Numbered from the stretch's first letter, positions 45,301 through 55,400 are shown. The stretch: 64,000 bases of DNA from Pedobacter sp. L105 (GCF_009765875.1 NZ_LMUP01000007.1:1-64000), one strand, 5' to 3'. Notes: a model not told the origin generated them from the letters alone. Made by a program: numbers and translations.

Positions 45301-45412
45301 GATCTTCCGATCGTGGCATACTGAACATAGTAGTTAAGCCCAATACAATGATCATCAGGAAGATCACCAGGGTAAACTGACTGTTTTTTACAGCATATTC
45401 TGAGATTTTCAT
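42344..45412 (-). CDS. RND-family efflux transporter, inner-membrane pump
   Basis: A 1022-residue AcrB/HAE1-like proton-driven pump. Twelve helices, two large periplasmic loops, the N-terminal MPRSEDPEM segment, the proton-relay Asp pair GLVVALGLLVDDSIVVVENIERW near residue 394 and repeated G-x3-D helices. It exports drugs or lipids out of the cell together with the adaptor and TolC-like protein encoded just upstream. The Asp-Asp pair indicates a hydrophobe/amphiphile exporter rather than a metal pump. No repeat or break. Last gene of the operon. Confidence 0.93.
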   Translation of the reverse strand: MKISEYAVKNSQFTLVIFLMIIVLGLTTMFSMPRSEDPEMHPPSFMVIVNYPGTNPRDIEDRVVTPLEKTISSLDDIKRLRTTISNGVAVIRVEYKYSSNIDSKYQEVVREVNNKRSELPADITSIEVQKQQPTDVNVLQVALVSENAPRSRLKYFAEKLQDDLEKVSSLKQVTIYGLPAQQVRIELNLEKMAQMHLPLSAVSNSLRSEMASIPGGSVDAGHQTFNIKTNDYRTLDAVNNTIVSPAGTKNILLKDIGHVYYGYGEEEHITRLNGHRCVFVVAAQKDGENITKTQEAYKGVIANFQKLLPNNIDLVQNFDQAENVNRRLTGLGHDFIIAILLVAVTLLPLGFRPAVIVMISIPLSLAIGIVLLQLFGFNLNQLSIVGLVVALGLLVDDSIVVVENIERWMLEGHSRMEATLKATGQIGMAVIGCTVILIIAFMPLVFLPEGSGDFIRCLPLAVIFCVLASMLVSLTIIPFLSSRLLKNHVGNPEGNFLMRGLKKLIHGSYARLLDKALQRPFFTIGVAVVLFSASIYIFGIIGFSLFPASEKPAFLINITTPNQSNLPYTDTVTLAIEKQLKHEPLIKYYATNVGRGNPRIYYNIVPENNRSDYAQLFIQLDPDTKPDAKLALIQKLQDRWAKYPGAKVEVKNFEQGPPVVAEVEVRLFGDNLDTLRALSIRVEQMLHKTPGTMYINNPVSLLKSDIRVAVNKDKAQQLGVSSMDVDQISRLAVTGLSLGTYYNNDNKYGFNVLLTRLKEGRPTLDAFRNLYVNNAQGNALPLNQVADLQLEASPAVINHQEKKRVVSVQANVQKSFLVSRVVDDVIQKMDKMKLPPGYSYEMGGEVEAKNNSFGGFMSIILVTVFMFIAVLVLLFKTFKSTLIILSVIPLGVVGAAVALWVTGNSLSFIAIIGLIALAGIEVKNTILLVDFTNQLRRKGMGLQEAIREAGEIRFLPIVLTSLTAIGGLIPIAISTNPLISPLAIVLIGGLISSTLLSRIVTPIIYELIPPAIEIEEKEIAAE

Positions 45413-45561
45413 ATTTTGAATATTTTTTTTATCGGTTATGAAGCTATCATGATCTTAAGCTCGTTTTTTCAATAGTAAGCTCTTATTTTTCTTTATTGAA
45501 TTCAAGAACCCGGAAACCCGGTTTGTTAGGAGATTTTAAAGATCATGGAGGTTTCATTTCC

Positions 45562-46626
45562 CTATTTTACAGGTGATTGAATGGTGATTGCGCTGTTATC
45601 GGTTAGATATGCGGAACCTGATATGATGAGTGCTCTGGACTGCCCCAGGCCATCGGTGATCGTTACCGTATTTTTATCGATACCGGCAACCGTTACTTTT
45701 ACTTTATGTGCCCTTTTATTATCATCAGTAACAAACACGTAACCGATGGTACCGTCCCCGTCCAGCAGTGCTTCATAAGGGATCTGCCAGTTTCCTTCAG
45801 TATGTGAATTATGGGTTGGTGTAATGGTAGCCTTGCCAAACATCCCGGCAGCAATAGCCTGTGGTTTTTTACCCGTTAAGGTAATATCGGCAGTAAAAGT
45901 CCCTGTAACAGCATCTATCCCTTCCGCTTTGCGGCTTACCACTCCATCCAGCAGCTGGCCGGGAAGGGCAGTCGTTTGAATCACAGCGTGGTCGTTAAGT
46001 TGCAGCATTGACCATTCGCGGTCGCTGATGCCTACCCTTAACATCCATTTGCCAGATGCCGCACCATTGGTCTGAAGAACAGCTGTGCCTGCAGCAATCT
46101 GCTGTCCAGGATTGGCCAATTTTTTAAGGATATAACCGTCTTTCGGCGCACGTATTTCAGAATACTGGCGATTAAAACTTACCATACTCAGCAGTTGCTG
46201 CGCCTGCTGTAAAGAAGTTTTACCATTCTGTAATTGTTCTAGCGTGGCTACGCTATCTTTATATAAATTCTGTGTACGCTGGTAATCACGTTTCGCTTTT
46301 TCTAAGGATAGCTGTGCCTGCTGTACCTGTGCATTGATCTCTGTAGGATTGAGCGTAGCCAGCAGCTGGCCTTTTTTTACCGCATCGCCTTCTTTTACCG
46401 CGAGGCTGCTGATAATTCCTCCTGTTTTAAAGGAAAGCATTACTTCATCATCAGTAGTGAACTGGCCCGAAACAGCCATAGTTGAATTGCTGTTCTCCTT
46501 TTTCAGTTCCATGATCTTTACAGGAATGACGGCAGCATCAATCTGGCTGACAGCTGCAGGATGTGACGTACAGGCGGCAAGCATCGATATGCATAACGAT
46601 AAGCTGATGTAATAAGTAGGTTTCAT
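45562..46626 (-). CDS. RND adaptor (membrane fusion) lipoprotein
   Basis: A 354-residue HlyD-type adaptor. Lipobox ISMLAAC (Cys19), a lipoyl half-motif GGIISSLAVKEGDAVKKGQLLATL, a helical hairpin (QVQQAQLSLEKAKRDYQRTQNLYKDS), the second lipoyl half (IRAPKDGYILKK) and C-terminal barrel. It bridges the inner-membrane pump and the outer-membrane channel in the periplasm. A 149-base gap separates it from the pump gene. Confidence 0.92.
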   Translation of the reverse strand: MKPTYYISLSLCISMLAACTSHPAAVSQIDAAVIPVKIMELKKENSNSTMAVSGQFTTDDEVMLSFKTGGIISSLAVKEGDAVKKGQLLATLNPTEINAQVQQAQLSLEKAKRDYQRTQNLYKDSVATLEQLQNGKTSLQQAQQLLSMVSFNRQYSEIRAPKDGYILKKLANPGQQIAAGTAVLQTNGAASGKWMLRVGISDREWSMLQLNDHAVIQTTALPGQLLDGVVSRKAEGIDAVTGTFTADITLTGKKPQAIAAGMFGKATITPTHNSHTEGNWQIPYEALLDGDGTIGYVFVTDDNKRAHKVKVTVAGIDKNTVTITDGLGQSRALIISGSAYLTDNSAITIQSPVK

Positions 46627-46650
46627 ATAGATATATTTTATAGAATGCTG

Positions 46651-48030
46651 TTAATTATTTTTGTTGATTGGATAAGTAGCCTGCTCACGTTCCAGTTCAG
46701 CAAGGCTGATTTGCAGGTCGGCCTGCGACGCTGCCATTTGTAACCTTGCACCGGTAAGCTGATCTTGTGCATCTACCAGTTCGAGGAACAGCAACTGTCC
46801 TGCGCGGTAGGCTTTCAGCTGATCGTTATAATATTTGGCCGCAAAAGACAACTGGGCCGCTGTGCTTTTAAAACCTACTTTGGCCGATTCATAATTGTTG
46901 AAAGATTGATTTAACTGTAGCTGCAGCGAAAGCTCCGCCTGATCCAGCTGCGCTGTGGTCGCGTTGAGGCTGGCATGTGATTGCGCCGCACGGTATTTAC
47001 GCTGTCCTCCGGTAAAAATATCCCATTGCAGGTTTACCCCCCATAAGTAATAGCGGGTTTTATCGTTCACGCTGAAATCAAATCCCTGCGATCCCAGGTC
47101 GATATAAGTATTCAGCCTAGGGATAAAACCTGATTTTTGTAACTTATAATCCAGTGTATACACCTGTTGCTGGGTGCGTAATTGTTTCAGTTCTTCCCTG
47201 CCGCTGGTACCCACAGTGGTATCAGGTTCAAGCAGAACTGCGGCTACGATTGTACTATCGATCAGAATAGAATCCTTTAAGGGGCGGTTTAGCAGGAAAT
47301 TGAAATAGTCGCGCGCATTCTGGCTGCTGTGCTGTGCCTGTATCAATTGCGCATTGGTTTTCTCCTGCTCTGTTTTGGAGCGTAGTAAAGCCGTTCCGTT
47401 ACGTGTGCCATTGCGCAGCATGCTTTCGTTTTCCCTGATGTTTTCGCGGATCAGAACCATCGCACTTTTGTACACAGCGATACTCTGCAGACCCTGGAAA
47501 TAGCGGTAATAGGCAGTTTTAATATCTTTTACCAGCGTTCTTTTATAAACGTTAACCGCAGCCTGCTGACTGCTGATCAGCTGCTGTTTGATCAGCTTGT
47601 TATAATGGATCTCTGCATTGATCAACGGCAGTGAAGTCCGCATTTTCAAATCGTAGAAATTATCCGGATTTAGCAGGATGGATTCATTCTTTAGCTGCGG
47701 ATACTTTGTAGAATTGGTAAGCTGGTTCAGTGCGGTATATATCGGGTTTACCAGATCACCCACCGGCACATCAATGGTTCGGCCTCCGGCCGATTTGGTA
47801 TAATCTCCAATAATACTAACCGTTGGAAGGAACATCGCCTGCGCCTCTTTCAGTGCGTAAAGGGATTTATCCAGGTTAAACTGTTGCTCTTTTAAACCTT
47901 CGTTCTGCGCAAAGGCTGTAGAAATGTAATTATCCAGCTGCGGGGATTGTTCCTGCCCCACCACATTGCTGCGAAAAATCACCAGGCATCCGAGGAATAA
48001 AAGGCCCGTTCTAATAAATGATGTGTACAT
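46651..48030 (-). CDS. TolC-family outer-membrane channel
   Basis: A 459-residue TolC-like protein: signal peptide (LLFLGCLVIFRSNVVGQ), two outer-membrane-efflux repeats with long helices and barrel strands, for example YYLWGVNLQWDIFTGGQRKYRAAQSHA, whose WxIFxGG is typical. First structural gene of the efflux operon, 24 bases before the adaptor. A TetR-type gene lies 153 bases upstream and its probable operators flank the region. Confidence 0.9.
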   Translation of the reverse strand: MYTSFIRTGLLFLGCLVIFRSNVVGQEQSPQLDNYISTAFAQNEGLKEQQFNLDKSLYALKEAQAMFLPTVSIIGDYTKSAGGRTIDVPVGDLVNPIYTALNQLTNSTKYPQLKNESILLNPDNFYDLKMRTSLPLINAEIHYNKLIKQQLISSQQAAVNVYKRTLVKDIKTAYYRYFQGLQSIAVYKSAMVLIRENIRENESMLRNGTRNGTALLRSKTEQEKTNAQLIQAQHSSQNARDYFNFLLNRPLKDSILIDSTIVAAVLLEPDTTVGTSGREELKQLRTQQQVYTLDYKLQKSGFIPRLNTYIDLGSQGFDFSVNDKTRYYLWGVNLQWDIFTGGQRKYRAAQSHASLNATTAQLDQAELSLQLQLNQSFNNYESAKVGFKSTAAQLSFAAKYYNDQLKAYRAGQLLFLELVDAQDQLTGARLQMAASQADLQISLAELEREQATYPINKNN

Positions 48031-48031
48031 A

Positions 48032-48048
48032 ATAAACAGTGTTTAGTA
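48032..48048. promoter_or_regulatory. Probable TetR operator 1 (before tolC-like gene)
   Basis: ATAAACAGTGTTTAGTA immediately upstream of the TolC-like ATG, one of three related sites; the others are at 48152 and 48821. Confidence 0.45.
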
Positions 48049-48151
48049 TTGTTGCTAAAAAAAACATATTATTTTGAATATGTCTGGTGTTAATATTTAA
48101 TAAAATGAAATTATCGTTACTACCGTATTGTTAATGAGACATGTATTTGTT

Positions 48152-48168
48152 ATAAACAGTGTTCATTA
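48152..48168. promoter_or_regulatory. Probable TetR operator 2
   Basis: ATAAACAGTGTTCATTA between the tetR-like stop and the TolC-like gene; differs from site 1 at two or three positions. Confidence 0.45.
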
Positions 48169-48183
48169 AAGTGGTAAATTTTT

Positions 48184-48798
48184 TTAGACAGTTATCAAAT
48201 CGATATAATCTTCTAAAGAAGCGTATAATATTTTTTCTATACCTACTCCTTCAGGTAGCATTTTTAAACGGCAGCGTAAATTCAATGATACTAACCCATG
48301 TACAGTAGCCCACATTTGCAGGCTGCCCAGCGTTGCATCCTGTATCCGTACTAAGTTTTTCGCCATGCATTCGTTCAGACAATCTATCAGATAGTCAAAA
48401 GATTTCTTTCCATGATCTTTATGGGTCTGCTCATTAACGTTGGTAGGTGCGCGGATAATAAACATCAGATCATATAATTCGGGGTTCGTCAATCCAAATG
48501 AAATATAGGTTTTACCTATCTGTCTCAACCTTTTCAAAGGATCTTTACTAGTGGCTTTTTTCTTAAAAACTTCCAGTAACTGAATATACGCCTGCCCCTG
48601 AACATCATATAACAATTCGTCTTTATCTTTGTAATACAAATAGATTGTACCTGGGCTATATTCAATCGCATCGGCAATATTGCGGATAGAAGTTTTGGCA
48701 TAACCTTCCTCAAGAAACATTTTCAAGGCTGCTGCCATGATCATTTGTTTCTTTTCAACCTTCTCCCGCTCTTTTCTTTCAGATATTCCCATTTTCAA
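48184..48798 (-). CDS. TetR-family transcriptional regulator
   Basis: A 204-residue TetR regulator. The N-terminal helix-turn-helix IMAAALKMFLEEGYAKTSIRNIADAIEYSPGTIYLYYKDKDELL is complete (about 19-62); the C-terminal half (DLMFIIRAP...) is the ligand-binding and dimer region. It precedes the efflux operon on the same strand and probably represses it and itself. Near-identical sequences upstream of both genes are candidate operators. Confidence 0.93.
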   Translation of the reverse strand: MKMGISERKEREKVEKKQMIMAAALKMFLEEGYAKTSIRNIADAIEYSPGTIYLYYKDKDELLYDVQGQAYIQLLEVFKKKATSKDPLKRLRQIGKTYISFGLTNPELYDLMFIIRAPTNVNEQTHKDHGKKSFDYLIDCLNECMAKNLVRIQDATLGSLQMWATVHGLVSLNLRCRLKMLPEGVGIEKILYASLEDYIDLITV

Positions 48799-48820
48799 AA
48801 ATTAAACGCCACAAACATAA

Positions 48821-48836
48821 TGAATGGTGTTCAGTA
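48821..48836. promoter_or_regulatory. Probable TetR operator 3 (before tetR)
   Basis: TGAATGGTGTTCAGTA, with half-sites TGAA/TTCA, 23 bases before the tetR-like ATG. It shares the core rGTGTTyAkTA with sites 1 and 2. Confidence 0.45.
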
Positions 48837-49032
48837 AATAACAGAGATTAGTTCATATTGCATGGATATGACATTTTATTTGTCCGTTATTATCTGGATT
48901 ATAATGCCTTTGGCTCCTGAAATAAGGATTTTAAGAGAAAAGTTTATAGCTGCGTTTTCTATTTATTTTATATCGAAAACAGATTTGTGTTTTCTTCTAA
49001 TTTGATCTTGTAATGAGAAGACATTAGGAAGT

Positions 49033-49105
49033 CATTGGAAGGTGGTTGAGAGGTGGTTGGTTTATCCCGGGGATAAACCAACCACCTCTCAACCACCTTC
49101 CAATG
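49033..49105. repeat. Perfect 73-bp inverted repeat (36-bp arms, 1-base centre)
   Basis: Arms 49033-49068 and 49070-49105 are exact reverse complements around a single G. Each arm also contains two copies of GGTGGTTG. It lies 97 bases past the end of the YeiH-type gene and 235 bases before tetR. Longer and more perfect than usual terminators and without a T-tract, so it may be a mobile palindromic repeat or a structural RNA element. Confidence 0.9.
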
Positions 49106-49201
49106 GATAATAAATAGATTTGCAGGGCAAAGCGAAAGTTTAGCCTATTATTCTGTGTCTTACTGATCAGAAAATGGGCTTACACAAAATGGCAGAACAG
49201 C

Positions 49202-50578
49202 TTACTTCAGATCGGGTATTGGAAAAATATATCCTCCAAATAAAACATACGACCATAATAGTGTCCAGAAGATATTAAATATCTGTGCAATAATAAAAGT
49301 ATAGGCAGGTCTTCCTCCCTGCAATTTTACCAGGTCAGAAAATCTGGCTTCCATCCCAATACAAATAAAAGCCATTCCGAACCAAACCGTCCTTAAACTA
49401 TTCAGCACTGTACTTACCCCTTTAACCGTTCCCGGAGAAAGTAAAAAAGAAAAGATTAAGGAAGCAGCAATAAAACCCAGCACAAATTTAGGGAACCTTT
49501 CCCATACGATTTTTAAACTTGGCTTTCCTGCATTGATTTGTAAACTGCCTTCTTTGGCTGTAACGTTTGTCTTTTTATAAGCCCACCAAATAGAGATAAA
49601 AAAGGCAGTTACCCCGATAAATACATTTTGAGAGAACTTAGCGATTACACCTGCTTTCACAGCTGCAGGCCCAACCAGCTGTCCGGCTGCTGTAACAGAA
49701 GCGGTAGTATCTAAAGTACCGCCCAGCCAGGCGCCACCTACAATTTCCGGAATATGTAAAACCCTGATGATCCAGGGCTGAATGATCATCATCGGTATAG
49801 CCATGAGCAGTACCAGTGTTGTAACATAAGATAGTTTTTTCTTATCTCCATTGATCGCACCGGCCGCTACAATAGCTGCCGATACCCCACAGATCGATAC
49901 GGCAGAAGCCAGTATGACCCCAAACTCATCATCTACTTTCAGCCTTCTGCTCAACCATAAAGAGAAAAACCAGACTGCTGTAACCACAATAACCGCTTGT
50001 ATAATCCCCGGCAGACCGGCTGTAACCAGATCGGCAGATAAGATGGTGGTACCCAATATCACCAATCCGGTTTTAATATAAAATTCTGAGCGTACAGCTT
50101 CTTTTAACCATCGGGGAAGCGTGGTTAAATTACCTATCAGCAATCCAATCAGTAAAGCAAATACCACATATTCCAAACCGTAATAAGCAACGCCTTTATT
50201 ACCTCCTACAATGAATGAAATAATTACAAGCGTATAAACAAAGGCAAAACCTGCTGCAAATCTTTTGATATTACCACCTGATAAGGCGATGGAGACAGCC
50301 GCCAGGAACAGGAATACCAGACCCGTTTCCACGATCAGCAGGAGGTTATCCAGGGAAAGTATTTTACCAAACAGTTCATCCGTACCGCTCCATTTGAAGG
50401 CCGGTAAGTGAAAAACAACACCTTTGTCCGTAAACCACAAAACGAAAGAGATAATGAGTGCGCCGAGAATAACTGCCCACCAGTCTTCGGTCAGGGAATT
50501 GAAAAAAGGTTTTTTAACCGGCGACACCTCCGCCTCAGATTCAGCCAGCGCTGCCTCAAGATTAATATTTTCTGCCAT
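49202..50578 (-). CDS. YeiH-type putative sulfate exporter
   Basis: A 458-residue membrane protein with about eleven helices. The motifs GAVTLLI-like (GLLIGNLTTLPRWLKEAVRSEFYIKTGLVILGTT), CGVSAAIVAAGAI and GGTLDTTASVTAAGQLVG identify the UPF0324/YeiH (putative sulfate exporter) family. A 50-residue charged tail precedes the first helix. The substrate is unproven. A sulfur-type palindrome lies about 100 bases upstream, in agreement with a role in sulfur handling. Confidence 0.85.
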   Translation of the reverse strand: MAENINLEAALAESEAEVSPVKKPFFNSLTEDWWAVILGALIISFVLWFTDKGVVFHLPAFKWSGTDELFGKILSLDNLLLIVETGLVFLFLAAVSIALSGGNIKRFAAGFAFVYTLVIISFIVGGNKGVAYYGLEYVVFALLIGLLIGNLTTLPRWLKEAVRSEFYIKTGLVILGTTILSADLVTAGLPGIIQAVIVVTAVWFFSLWLSRRLKVDDEFGVILASAVSICGVSAAIVAAGAINGDKKKLSYVTTLVLLMAIPMMIIQPWIIRVLHIPEIVGGAWLGGTLDTTASVTAAGQLVGPAAVKAGVIAKFSQNVFIGVTAFFISIWWAYKKTNVTAKEGSLQINAGKPSLKIVWERFPKFVLGFIAASLIFSFLLSPGTVKGVSTVLNSLRTVWFGMAFICIGMEARFSDLVKLQGGRPAYTFIIAQIFNIFWTLLWSYVLFGGYIFPIPDLK

Positions 50579-50674
50579 AAATTTTGATTTTTTATTTGTT
50601 TTATGCTACTTATTATAATTTGATAATCAGCGAGATGGTTAAATAAGCGCTATTGCAATGATATAAAATAAATA

Positions 50675-50699
50675 TTAGTCTACCAAAACTATAGACTAA
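50675..50699 (-). promoter_or_regulatory. Sulfur-type palindrome upstream of the YeiH-type gene
   Basis: Perfect 8-bp arms TTAGTCTA/TAGACTAA with a 9-base spacer; the core CTACCAAAACTATAG (50680-50694) matches the motif family. A near-consensus -7 element TATCATTG (50663-50656, minus) follows at an 11-base distance. Confidence 0.55.
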
Positions 50700-50827
50700 A
50701 TAATAAAAACTTAATGTTAACATCATTTAAACTTAACACAGCAAACACCAGCTAAATCAGGCTTTTTATGTCCCATTAGGCTGATATTTGTTTCCTGAAG
50801 ATTAAATTAACCTTATTTGGTATCCTA

Positions 50828-52381
50828 TTACCATCCTGGATTCTGGCTGAGCTTTCCGTTACTGTTATCAATCTCCTGCTGCGGTATAGGATAGAGATAA
50901 AACTTACCTTTTGCCCCCTTGCTTACATTGGTTTTTCCTACCTTCAGTAAGCTGGTTTCCAAAATGCCATTTCCGGCAGCGTCTTTTTCCCTGATCAGGT
51001 CAAACCAGCGCTGGTATTCAAAAACCAGTTCCAGTCTTCTTTCCAGGTAAACAGCATCCCTGAAATCGGCCTGGGTTAATCCGGATAGTCCTGTTAATCC
51101 CGCACGGGTCCTTACCCTGTTAATTGAAGTATAAGCTTTGCCCGTTGGTCCGTTAAGTTCGTTTTCTGCTTCAGCATGGATCAGCAGAATTTCAGCGAAC
51201 CTGATGATAGGTACATTCGCCCCCGACTCACTTTCATTGGAAGCCACAGACGGATCATAATATTTATTAAAAAAGGGAATTGAATCATTAGGAATACTGG
51301 CGTCATTCAGCTTACCATAGTATAAATTGGTGCTGGGGCTTAAAAAACGGGTTACAAAGCTTCCCCTCTTTCTTTTGTCGTTCGCTGTATAAAGCTTATA
51401 AATACTAAAAAACTTATCGGTACCGCCTGGTTTTGTGGCATCAGGAACAGAATAAAACACTACCTGATTGGCATAATTGCCCTGTACTCCCGGTATACCG
51501 GTATATACAGACCGGGGAGCTTCATCGTTCCCCTGCCCTCCGGAATTGGATTTAAACTGTGCAGAAAAAATATGCTCTTTACCATTTTCGGAAGCCGGTA
51601 AAAAAACATCGGCATAATTGCTGAACAAATCATAACCATAAGGGCCGTTGATCACTGCTTCGGCCTGTGTAACTGCAAGAGCCCATTTTCGTTCAGTAAG
51701 GTAAACCTTAGCCAGCAGTGCATTGGCAGCCCCTGCAGTCGCCCTGCCCAGGTCGGCCGCAGCATAACTGTTCGGCAGATCTACCACTGCTGCTGCCAGA
51801 TCGGCTTCTATCTGCGTATAAACCGCCGCCACAGGAGTCCTGGCTATCTGCTGATCAGACAGATTGATCGAATTCAGGGAATGCAGTACCAGGGGTACAT
51901 CGCCATACAGGCGCACCAGGTTAAAATAATATAATGCCCTTAAAAACCTGGCTTCTGCCACCAGTCTTTTATTCAGGGTGGCGTCAAAAGTGATATGGGG
52001 TATGGTGTCAATAGCAATATTTGCTTTTTTAATGGCGGCATAATGCTGCTGCCATAACTGCAATACGCGCAGTCCGGTAGAGGAATGACCTAATACCGCC
52101 TGAGAGCGTACATCCGGATTAGTAGCGCCTGGCCCGGGACCTACATCATCGGCCATAAAATCCATTCCGGTATTAAGCAGTATATTATAGGGGGTCTGCA
52201 CACCGGTAGAACCTGCGTTTAGCAATGAATAAACTGCATTTACAGCAGCCACTGCATCCGCCTGTGTTTTATAGAACTGATCGGACGGTATAAAAGACCG
52301 TGGATTTTCATCCAGTTTGGCGCAGGAAGCTGCAGAAAACGCAATCAGTAGAAGTATGTATATCTTATTCTTTATCAGCAT
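50828..52381 (-). CDS. SusD/RagB outer-membrane lipoprotein, set 1
   Basis: A 517-residue SusD-like protein with lipobox AFSAASC (Cys20). TPR-like helices (EARFLRALYYFNLVRLYGDVPLVL at about 135-160) and the C-terminal NRVRTRAGL and LELVFEYQRWFDLIRE motifs are typical. It forms a lid on the SusC barrel encoded directly upstream (23-base gap) and binds the nutrient. Substrate unknown; surrounding genes point to a sulfur compound. Confidence 0.92.
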   Translation of the reverse strand: MLIKNKIYILLLIAFSAASCAKLDENPRSFIPSDQFYKTQADAVAAVNAVYSLLNAGSTGVQTPYNILLNTGMDFMADDVGPGPGATNPDVRSQAVLGHSSTGLRVLQLWQQHYAAIKKANIAIDTIPHITFDATLNKRLVAEARFLRALYYFNLVRLYGDVPLVLHSLNSINLSDQQIARTPVAAVYTQIEADLAAAVVDLPNSYAAADLGRATAGAANALLAKVYLTERKWALAVTQAEAVINGPYGYDLFSNYADVFLPASENGKEHIFSAQFKSNSGGQGNDEAPRSVYTGIPGVQGNYANQVVFYSVPDATKPGGTDKFFSIYKLYTANDKRKRGSFVTRFLSPSTNLYYGKLNDASIPNDSIPFFNKYYDPSVASNESESGANVPIIRFAEILLIHAEAENELNGPTGKAYTSINRVRTRAGLTGLSGLTQADFRDAVYLERRLELVFEYQRWFDLIREKDAAGNGILETSLLKVGKTNVSKGAKGKFYLYPIPQQEIDNSNGKLSQNPGW

Positions 52382-52404
52382 AGTTTTAAAATCAAAAATG
52401 AACG

Positions 52405-55400
52405 TTATAAGGTGATGCCTATTCCGGCAATCAACGATCTGTAATTCGGATAAGCACCATTGTCTACACCCGCACCAATAGCAGATTGCTCATTACTGCT
52501 TACCTCCGGATCATAACCTGTATATTTAGTCCAGGTAACCAGGTTTTGAGCATTCAGATAGATCCGGATTTTTTTGAAGGGCGAGCGGGAAAGTACCGAC
52601 TGAGGGAAAGTATAACCCACACTCAGGCTTTTTAACCTCAGATAAGAACCATCCTCAATAAAGCGGTCGGATATCGTTGCCGCTGGGTCCTGGAAAGCAC
52701 TGTGTACATCTGTATTGGTATTGGTTGCCGTATAGCGATTCAGTAAAGTGGTAGTGGCATTGGTATAACCCGTTCCCAGTTCCAGTGTAGCCCGCTGGGC
52801 ATTGTAAATCTTATTGCCATAAGAAGTTTGCAAAAATACACTCAGATCAATATTTTTATAAGTAAAAGTGTTGGTGATTCCGCCCGTAAACTTAGGCTGG
52901 GCATTTCCCAGGATTACCCTATCGCCTGCCTGAGTGATTTTCCCGTCATGGTTAATATCCTCATAGGCCTGTCCACCCACAGCGGTATTGGCAGCAGGTG
53001 TCAACGCGACAGTACCCGGCTGGATCAACCCATTGGTTTTATAGCCAATAAAAGATCCTATAGGCTCACCTACCCTGATAATGGAAGGGGAAGAAGAGTC
53101 TGGTATAAATTGAGTGATCCCATTACCGCCCAAACTCAAAACTTTATTCCTGTTCACGGCGAACACAATGCCTGTATTCCAGGTGAAAGCCCCGGTAAGA
53201 TTTTTTGTATTTAAATTTAACTCGAACCCTTTATTCTGCACCGACCCAACATTTTCATACTGCTGTGCATTGGTGATGGAAGAATTGGTGATAATGGTTA
53301 AGCCGCTGGTAGAAGGTAATGGCACGTAAAGCAGCAGATTGGTTGTTTTCTTGTAATACACATCGGCGGTTAGCGTGATCCTGTCTTTTAATATACCTAA
53401 ATCGAAACCCAGATCATACTGTGCGGTCTTTTCCCAGGTCAGGTTTGGGTTAGCCAAACTGTTTGGGGCAAAACCAGATACCGTTGCATTCCCAAAATTA
53501 TAGCGGTAATAACCTAACTGCGAGTATGACTGATAAGCAGGAATATCACTGTTGCCCGTCTGTCCGGCACTAACCCTTAATTTCAACTGACTGATCTGTT
53601 CTACATTTTTCAGGAAACTTTCACTCGAAGCATTCCAGGCAAAAGCTGCCGATGGAAAAGAAGCCCATTGGTGACCGGAGGCAAATTTGGAAGATCCATC
53701 TGCACGCAAGGTTAAAGTAACCAGGTATTTACTATCAAAACCATAATTAACACGTGCCAGATAAGACTTCAGTGCCCAGCTATTTGAGATGGACGAAGGC
53801 GCCGGGGCAAATCCGCTGGCAGAAACAGAAGTGACACTGCCAGAACCCAGGTTATTGTAGCTATCGTAATCACTTACAAATCCTGATGAACCTGTAACTG
53901 AACCTTCACCCCTAAACACCTGCTGGGTAAAACCACCCAGGATATTCAGTGAATGACGACCGAATTTTTTGGTATAGGTCAAGGTATTTTCATTCAGCCA
54001 GTTGGTAGAATATAGTGCTCCGGTTTCACCCAGGCCATTATATCCTGCACCTTCATACACTGTGGCCGGTAAATACCTGTTTTGTTTATTATCGATAATA
54101 TCAATGCCTGCCAGTACCCTTGCGGTCAGTTCATTGGTGATCTTATAATCACCCGAAATATTACCCAGCACACGGTTTGTAGTGGTGGTATTGATTTGAT
54201 TGTACAACGTATTGATCGGGTTGCCATAGGTTCCTTCAAAAATATCTTTGATAAAGAAAGAGCCATTTGCATTGTATACAGGCGTTACCGGTGTCATCAG
54301 CAAAATAGCCGGCACTACACCTGCAGGTGCTACCTGTGCGGTGGTATGGCTTCCGGTGATATAAGAAGAAATCTTTAATCGATCATTATAGTCATGTTCT
54401 ACATTTACCCGACCGGCATAACGCTTAAAATTAGTGTTCTGCAAAATACCATCCTGGTCGAAATAATTTCCTGAAAAAGCCAGCCTTGTTTTGTCTGTTC
54501 CAGAAAGAATGGATAAACTATGGTTCTGGGTATTTCCGGTACGGAAAGCTGCATCCTGCCAGTTGGTATCGCTATGATAAGGATTGAGCACTGCATCGGT
54601 CTGGGTTGGTTTGCCCGTATTGACCAGTGCATCATTTCTCAGGTCTTCCCATTGCTGGGTATCCAGCAGGGGGATGGTCTTGATGATCTTCTGATCTCCA
54701 TAACTGCCGTCATAATTGATAGAAGAAACCCCTGCCCTGCCTTTTTTTGTGGTAATAATAATTACGCCGTTGGCACCGCGTGTTCCGTAGATAGCGGTGG
54801 CTGATGCATCTTTTAGCACTTCAATACTTTCTATATCCGAAGGATTAATAGAAGCCAGCGGATTGATCTTTGGTCCGTTGGTTACTCCTGCATCGTTCAG
54901 TGAATTGCTGTTTGAGGTAGGAAAACCATCAATTACATATAAGGGTTCTGCTACGGCATTAATAGAGTTTACCCCACGGATCTGCACAGTAACGCCTGCT
55001 CCGGGCTGTCCTGTGGCCTGGGTTACCTGGATACCAGAAACAGTACCCTGCAAAGCCCTGTCGAGAGACAAAGTGGATTGCTTTAAAGCCAATGCCGGAA
55101 CTGACGCTACGGAACCGGTGATATCTTTTCGTTTCACCGATCCATAACCTACTACTACCACCTGGTTGAGCTGGCTCTGATCTTTAAGTGCAATCTCCAC
55201 AGGACTGCCTGTTGCGGTAAACTCCTGCTTTTCATAACCGATAAAACTGACGATCAGTGTATAAGGAAATTTTTGTCCGGTTACAAAACTGAACTTGCCT
55301 TCAATATCAGTTTGCACCATATGGGTAGTACCTTCAATACGCACCACAGCACCTGGCAAAGGTTCTTTAGTGGTACCATCAATTACACGGCCTACCAGTT

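Larger units (their letters stand above)
48799..49201. other. Intergenic region with operator and giant palindrome
   Basis: About 400 bases. It holds the tetR-proximal operator (48821-48836) and the 73-bp palindrome (49033-49105); the remainder is AT-rich without genes. Confidence 0.6.
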
